Positions 60,326 to 64,000 of a stretch of 64,000 nt of DNA are shown here, piece after piece. The stretch covers positions 992,001 to 1,056,000 of the forward strand of contig NZ_AP019658.1 in assembly GCF_009938225.1 (NCBI RefSeq), written 5' to 3'. The DNA comes from Vibrio ponticus (GTDB taxonomy: Bacteria; Pseudomonadota; Gammaproteobacteria; Enterobacterales; Vibrionaceae). The position numbers were made by a program, and so were the translations under genes. Numbering within the stretch: position 1 is the stretch's first letter; each line of letters opens with the position of its first letter. A model generated the notes under the pieces. The model had not been told where the DNA came from. It ran no database searches and saw only the letters and a list, made by a program, of their open reading frames with translations.

Positions 60326-61744
60326 CTAAAGACTTATTATTTTCTTGAACTTAGCCTTGTCTACCATGCCTAAGAGATATAAACACGATAAGCACAGTGT
60401 ATAGCTGAACACGCCAATTACGATCAGTAAATATAGGTTTTCGTACTCAAGCCAGTATCTTGAGTAAGCTAATGCCGACAGCATAATGATCGCTGATAGA
60501 ATCAACCCGATCGTCTCCTTGATCACATTGAGCGTTGTTACACCAAGTAATTTACTCGTCTCACTATCTTGCTTATATAGTAATGGTATCAGGGATAAAA
60601 ATAGCGCGATAAGTAACCCATAGATTTGCAAAGCAGGCACTAAGAAAACACTGCCTATAATTGCTATGACGGATGACAGAATCGTTGCCCACATTATTTT
60701 ATGCGTTTGTTGCTTAATAACTAATAATGGAGGAACGAATAACTGCAAAGATAAAACGAGGTAGTAGAAACACAGCAGCATAGTGATGACCGAAGCTTCT
60801 GCCCACTCACTACCAAAAAACTGGGTTAGTAGTGGTAGCGAAATTGCTGCCATACCAAGATATGCCGGAGCCAAAACGAGAATACCGATGTGGTTTATCG
60901 AAACGAATACGTCTCGCAGCAAAAAATCACTATTCGCTGACGCTCTAAGCTTTCCTATCGCCCAAGTCGTCAATCCATAGCCAATCATCGTTCTTGGCAC
61001 ATCAACCAGCTTCATCGCCAAAGCAAATACGCCAGATGAGTAAGGACCGAGTAGAACGCCGAGCAGGATTAGCGCACCTCGATTTTTAAAGCTACCGTCT
61101 ATCACCGACAGTCCCGAAGGGATGCCTTCTCTAAACAAAGCAACAAAAATCCCTGTTTCTTTTCGACTAAACCGAGTAAAAACCTTACTCAATGAAAAGA
61201 GCTGCGAACGTGTCGCCATAATCACAAGTTGTACCGAAATATCGACAAGGCTTTGTACTAATATCGCCAACTTAACCTTTCCCATATAAGCAAGTGCTAT
61301 CCCTGCGACGACGCCTAATAGCTTTCCCAACACAGAACGTAATGCGATGGTTTTATATTCCTGATTCCGCAAAAGTTCAGCTAACAGCACTTTGGATATC
61401 GATGAGATCGGCACATGACAAATGCAGACGAGCACGAGCAACCAGTATTCGTCACCCCAATATGAGATCAATGCAAAATATAGTAGAGCGACCGTTACAA
61501 CCGAGATTAGAAGCCAGCCTTTAATGCTGGCATACATTGCACTGGCAAAATCAAGATTAGTTGCAACCAACGGATTTTGCTGCATATTGTTTTGAATTGC
61601 TGTCACTAACAACGTTGTTGCAAGAAACATTGAAGCAATACCAAAGCCTTCCGGTCCTAAAAGGATCGCATACCAAAATGCCACAAGCATCGAAAGGGCT
61701 GCTAAACCAACTTTTTCAAACAGTACCCAAAGAAGTCCTTTCAT
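60326..61744 (-). CDS. Oligosaccharide flippase (Wzx-like)
   Basis: 472 residues with about 12-14 hydrophobic segments, e.g. VGLAALSMLVAFWYAILLGPEGFGIASM at the start, typical of the polysaccharide transport (MVF/Wzx) family. It moves lipid-linked sugar units across the inner membrane. It is the last gene of the cluster reading leftwards, after two glycosyltransferases. Confidence 0.88.
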   Translation of the reverse strand: MKGLLWVLFEKVGLAALSMLVAFWYAILLGPEGFGIASMFLATTLLVTAIQNNMQQNPLVATNLDFASAMYASIKGWLLISVVTVALLYFALISYWGDEYWLLVLVCICHVPISSISKVLLAELLRNQEYKTIALRSVLGKLLGVVAGIALAYMGKVKLAILVQSLVDISVQLVIMATRSQLFSLSKVFTRFSRKETGIFVALFREGIPSGLSVIDGSFKNRGALILLGVLLGPYSSGVFALAMKLVDVPRTMIGYGLTTWAIGKLRASANSDFLLRDVFVSINHIGILVLAPAYLGMAAISLPLLTQFFGSEWAEASVITMLLCFYYLVLSLQLFVPPLLVIKQQTHKIMWATILSSVIAIIGSVFLVPALQIYGLLIALFLSLIPLLYKQDSETSKLLGVTTLNVIKETIGLILSAIIMLSALAYSRYWLEYENLYLLIVIGVFSYTLCLSCLYLLGMVDKAKFKKIISL

Positions 61745-61763
61745 TTAGTTGCTTAACCTTGTA

Positions 61764-62642
61764 TTAAGTTTGAACTATTTTGTTTTTGACAATTTGCAGT
61801 AAAACTCGAGATGTAATCGCAACTCCAACTTTTTTCAGTGAAAAGTTAATCCACTGCCACACCGCTTGCTTTGTACCTAAATCACCAAGTATTTGAGTAG
61901 CAATTCGCCTTAAGTAGTTTTCCTCTCCCAGCCAATGGCGCTGTTTGTTGGCAGCGGTGAAACGATGTTCCATTTGAGCAATGCTAAGATACTTTTTTTG
62001 GTTAGTCTTACTGATGTGATTACCCGTTCGATAAAGAAACAGTGGCTCGCTATTAAAGTAGAAATTTCCTCTCTGACTCAAACGCGCAAACAACTCCCAA
62101 TCTTCGCCAGATGGGACTTCTTCATCAAAGCGCACATTGAGCGCAACGCTCCGCTTGATGATCAAACCCGATGTTCCACAATAACTATTACCTTTTTTAA
62201 GTACCTCTTGACTCACACACCCTGTTGCAGGCGTATTTTTACGCTTTCGTCCATCCATAAAAACATAAGAGCACAACGTCGCTTCTAGGTTTGGATTATG
62301 AATAAAGTCCTTCGCTGCTGCCAACAAGCGATTGGGTAAAAAAGCATCGTCATCATCAAGAAAAGCAATAAACTCACACTCACTCGAGATCATATCTATT
62401 CCTAAATTTCTCGAATGACTCGCGCCATGCCCTTGGTCTTTAGTGATAATAGTGATTGGCAGATGACTAAACTCACTCAGCAGTGTTTGAACATCAAAAT
62501 CCGAATTATCGTCAACAACCACGATCTCATACGCTGGCAACTGCTGGTCTTCTAAGCTTTTTACCGCGTTTAGCAAGAAATCAGGTCGATTGTAGCTAGT
62601 GATAACAACACCAAACTTAATGTCGTTGATTGCATGATTCAT
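61764..62642 (-). CDS. Glycosyltransferase family 2
   Basis: 292 residues. The GT-A start is FGVVITSYNRPDFLLNAVKSL and VVVDDNSD; the metal site is FLDDDDAFLPNRL and the base SGEDWELFARLS. It transfers a sugar from a nucleotide donor. TTTGGAG lies 8 bases upstream of the ATG. Part of an O-antigen or capsule cluster. Confidence 0.93.
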   Translation of the reverse strand: MNHAINDIKFGVVITSYNRPDFLLNAVKSLEDQQLPAYEIVVVDDNSDFDVQTLLSEFSHLPITIITKDQGHGASHSRNLGIDMISSECEFIAFLDDDDAFLPNRLLAAAKDFIHNPNLEATLCSYVFMDGRKRKNTPATGCVSQEVLKKGNSYCGTSGLIIKRSVALNVRFDEEVPSGEDWELFARLSQRGNFYFNSEPLFLYRTGNHISKTNQKKYLSIAQMEHRFTAANKQRHWLGEENYLRRIATQILGDLGTKQAVWQWINFSLKKVGVAITSRVLLQIVKNKIVQT

Positions 62643-62670
62643 CTGGCTATCTCCAAAGGTTATTCATGTT

Positions 62671-63771
62671 TCAAATCGCCAACTGATAAAACTTGTCGGC
62701 TGTGCTTTTCCATGAGTATTTCTGTTTAGCCAATTGCTCTAAACTATCCCCAAGCTCTTCACAAAACTGTTGATCTGTACAGACGCGTTGCAAGTTTTGC
62801 TTTAGTAGCTCTAAGTTATCCTTTTCAAATAACGCATGCTCCAACTCCACCACGTCTCGGTTTTCCTCAATGTCCGCAGTAATTATCGCCTTACCGTTCG
62901 CCATCGCCGACAGTAAGCTGTTTGACATACCTTCGATAACTGACGGTAGAATAAACGCCCGACAATATTTCATAAGAGGTGCCAATTCTGCAGAACTGAC
63001 ATGACCGATAAAAATGACCTTATCACTCTGGTAGCTTTTTAATGTTGCTTCATACTCTTCACTTTGACAGTTGCCTCCTGCAATTATCAACGGCAACCTT
63101 TCCGCATTAGAAAGTGTCGAGTGAGCTTCAAGTAAAAGATGGAGACGTTTCACTGGGTCCAAACGTGCAGCAAACAAAAGATACCCATTTTCAGAAACTT
63201 GGTACTGACTAAGTTGTGATACATCCGTGCCTGATATGGCATTACAACCATTGGGAATGAAGTGCCCATCTCTTCTTCTTGTTTCAAAAGCAGTGACTAT
63301 CTTCTTGCTATTAGCGGTAAAATGGGTCGAGAACTTCCACGCACAATACTCACCCAACTGCAAGATGCCCCTACTTACGCGTCCCCATTTATCACGTTCA
63401 CTGTCCATACCTCGAATACTGGTCACGACCTTGATACCGAAGATGCGAAGGAATGGCGTGAAAATACATGGTCCTGATGCAAATAACAGCACTGTGGTCG
63501 GTCGCAATGAGAATATTGCGTGGAAAACGCAAGCTAGAATGTAGCCGTGCTGACCGAGTTTTTCATATATTAAGCGCTTTATTTCGGTCGAATATAAATT
63601 TTCCCCTGGCTCAAATACCTCGTCAGACTCACCTTCTACACCATAAACGTGAACTCTCAAATTTTCCCGTTTCGACAACTCCTTGGCGATCTCTCTCGTT
63701 GCATTTTCCACACCGCCATAACTAGAGAACAGTCCTCGCCCACCAATAAATGCAATTTTATGATCACGCAT
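62671..63771 (-). CDS. Glycosyltransferase family 4
   Basis: 366 residues from ATG 63771, which has AAGGTAGG just upstream; starts at 63789 or TTG 63810 would add residues and overlap the previous gene. GT-B fold: GGRGLFSSYGGVENATREIAKEL at the start, LLFAARLDPVKRLHLLLEAH, ILPSVIEGMSNSLLSAMANGKAII with the EGxxxxxxE-like donor site. It acts on the cytoplasmic side of the membrane. Confidence 0.92.
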   Translation of the reverse strand: MRDHKIAFIGGRGLFSSYGGVENATREIAKELSKRENLRVHVYGVEGESDEVFEPGENLYSTEIKRLIYEKLGQHGYILACVFHAIFSLRPTTVLLFASGPCIFTPFLRIFGIKVVTSIRGMDSERDKWGRVSRGILQLGEYCAWKFSTHFTANSKKIVTAFETRRRDGHFIPNGCNAISGTDVSQLSQYQVSENGYLLFAARLDPVKRLHLLLEAHSTLSNAERLPLIIAGGNCQSEEYEATLKSYQSDKVIFIGHVSSAELAPLMKYCRAFILPSVIEGMSNSLLSAMANGKAIITADIEENRDVVELEHALFEKDNLELLKQNLQRVCTDQQFCEELGDSLEQLAKQKYSWKSTADKFYQLAI

Positions 63772-63806
63772 ATTACCTACCTTGCTCATTTGCGTTCTTT
63801 TATGTT

Positions 63807-64000
63807 TCAAGCCGACAAGAACTTAATGTACCAAGGCATCGCTTGGCTAATACCAGCAGAAATATGGTACTCAGGCTGGTAGCCCAGTAATTCGCGCGCT
63901 TTACTAATATCGGCTTGTGAATGACGTACATCACCCGCTCTGAAGTCTCGATACTTCGGCTCGCCTTTTATCGAGATACCACTATCGCTTAACGCATCGT
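63807..64000 (-). CDS. NAD-dependent sugar-nucleotide epimerase, C-terminal end (partial)
   Basis: About 63 residues remain in the window: GEPKYRDFRAGDVRHSQADI, SKARELLGYQPEYHISAGIS and WYIKFLSA. The pattern R-x-GDVRHSxADIxKA is diagnostic of extended SDR epimerases such as UDP-N-acetylglucosamine 4-epimerases (WbpP/VipB type). It is upstream of the glycosyltransferase and continues beyond the window. Confidence 0.85.
   Translation of the reverse strand, partial: DALSDSGISIKGEPKYRDFRAGDVRHSQADISKARELLGYQPEYHISAGISQAMPWYIKFLSA

Overview
The window looks like a Vibrio chromosome segment. It carries a long run of gene cassettes separated by VCR-like attC sites, next to a (broken) integrase of the Vibrio superintegron IntIA type, and the core genes read like Vibrio catabolic and surface-polysaccharide genes. 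No species can be named from the sequence alone.

Layout. (1) 1-5743: liuA(partial)-liuB-liuC-liuD-liuE, leucine/isovalerate breakdown. (2) About 5876-21883: an integron cassette array on the minus strand with cassettes for a GNAT acetyltransferase, a RidA protein, membrane proteins, two toxin-antitoxin modules, a DUF2971 protein, a uracil-DNA-glycosylase-like protein, a HEPN-like protein and a possible GIY-YIG-like protein. It has been invaded by at least three kinds of IS110-family element placed at attC sites, one of which also exists as an internally deleted copy. It also holds two 214-bp structured repeats. The integrase gene at the right end is cut after about 90 codons, so the array should be unable to shuffle with its own enzyme. 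(3) 21914-24195: a metalloprotease-like protein and a diguanylate cyclase. (4) 24501-27555: a DUF1800/DUF1501 export pair. (5) 27706-36588: a methyltransferase, two AMP-forming ligases and a complete Liv-type ABC importer. (6) 36840-48233: two ETF-ubiquinone oxidoreductases, etfBA, acetoacetyl-CoA synthetase and a three-gene branched-chain 2-oxoacid dehydrogenase (E1alpha, E1beta, E2). (7) 48666-50720: two convergent, paralogous pairs of membrane winged-helix regulator plus small overlapping partner, organised like ToxR/ToxS or VtrA/VtrC. (8) 50984-60042: a 9.1-kb integrative element in tRNA-Gly(UCC), bounded by a 27-bp direct repeat. It carries a Xis-like protein, a tyrosine integrase, an XRE regulator, an IS3-family element, a broken ABC-3C-like operon and an AAA ATPase-HNH pair resembling Septu. 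(9) 60326-64000: flippase, two glycosyltransferases and the end of a sugar-nucleotide epimerase, part of an O-antigen or capsule cluster.

How it works together. Regions 1 and 6 form one pathway: the Bkd complex makes isovaleryl-CoA, LiuA to LiuE turn it into acetoacetate and acetyl-CoA, ETF/ETF-QO carry the dehydrogenase electrons to quinone, and AacS activates acetoacetate. LiuR-like palindromes lie upstream of the Liv-type operon and between ETF-QO and etfB. The cassette array sits between the liu genes and the rest of this locus. The tRNA-Gly island is a small defence island, with one apparently intact system and one wrecked by an insertion sequence.
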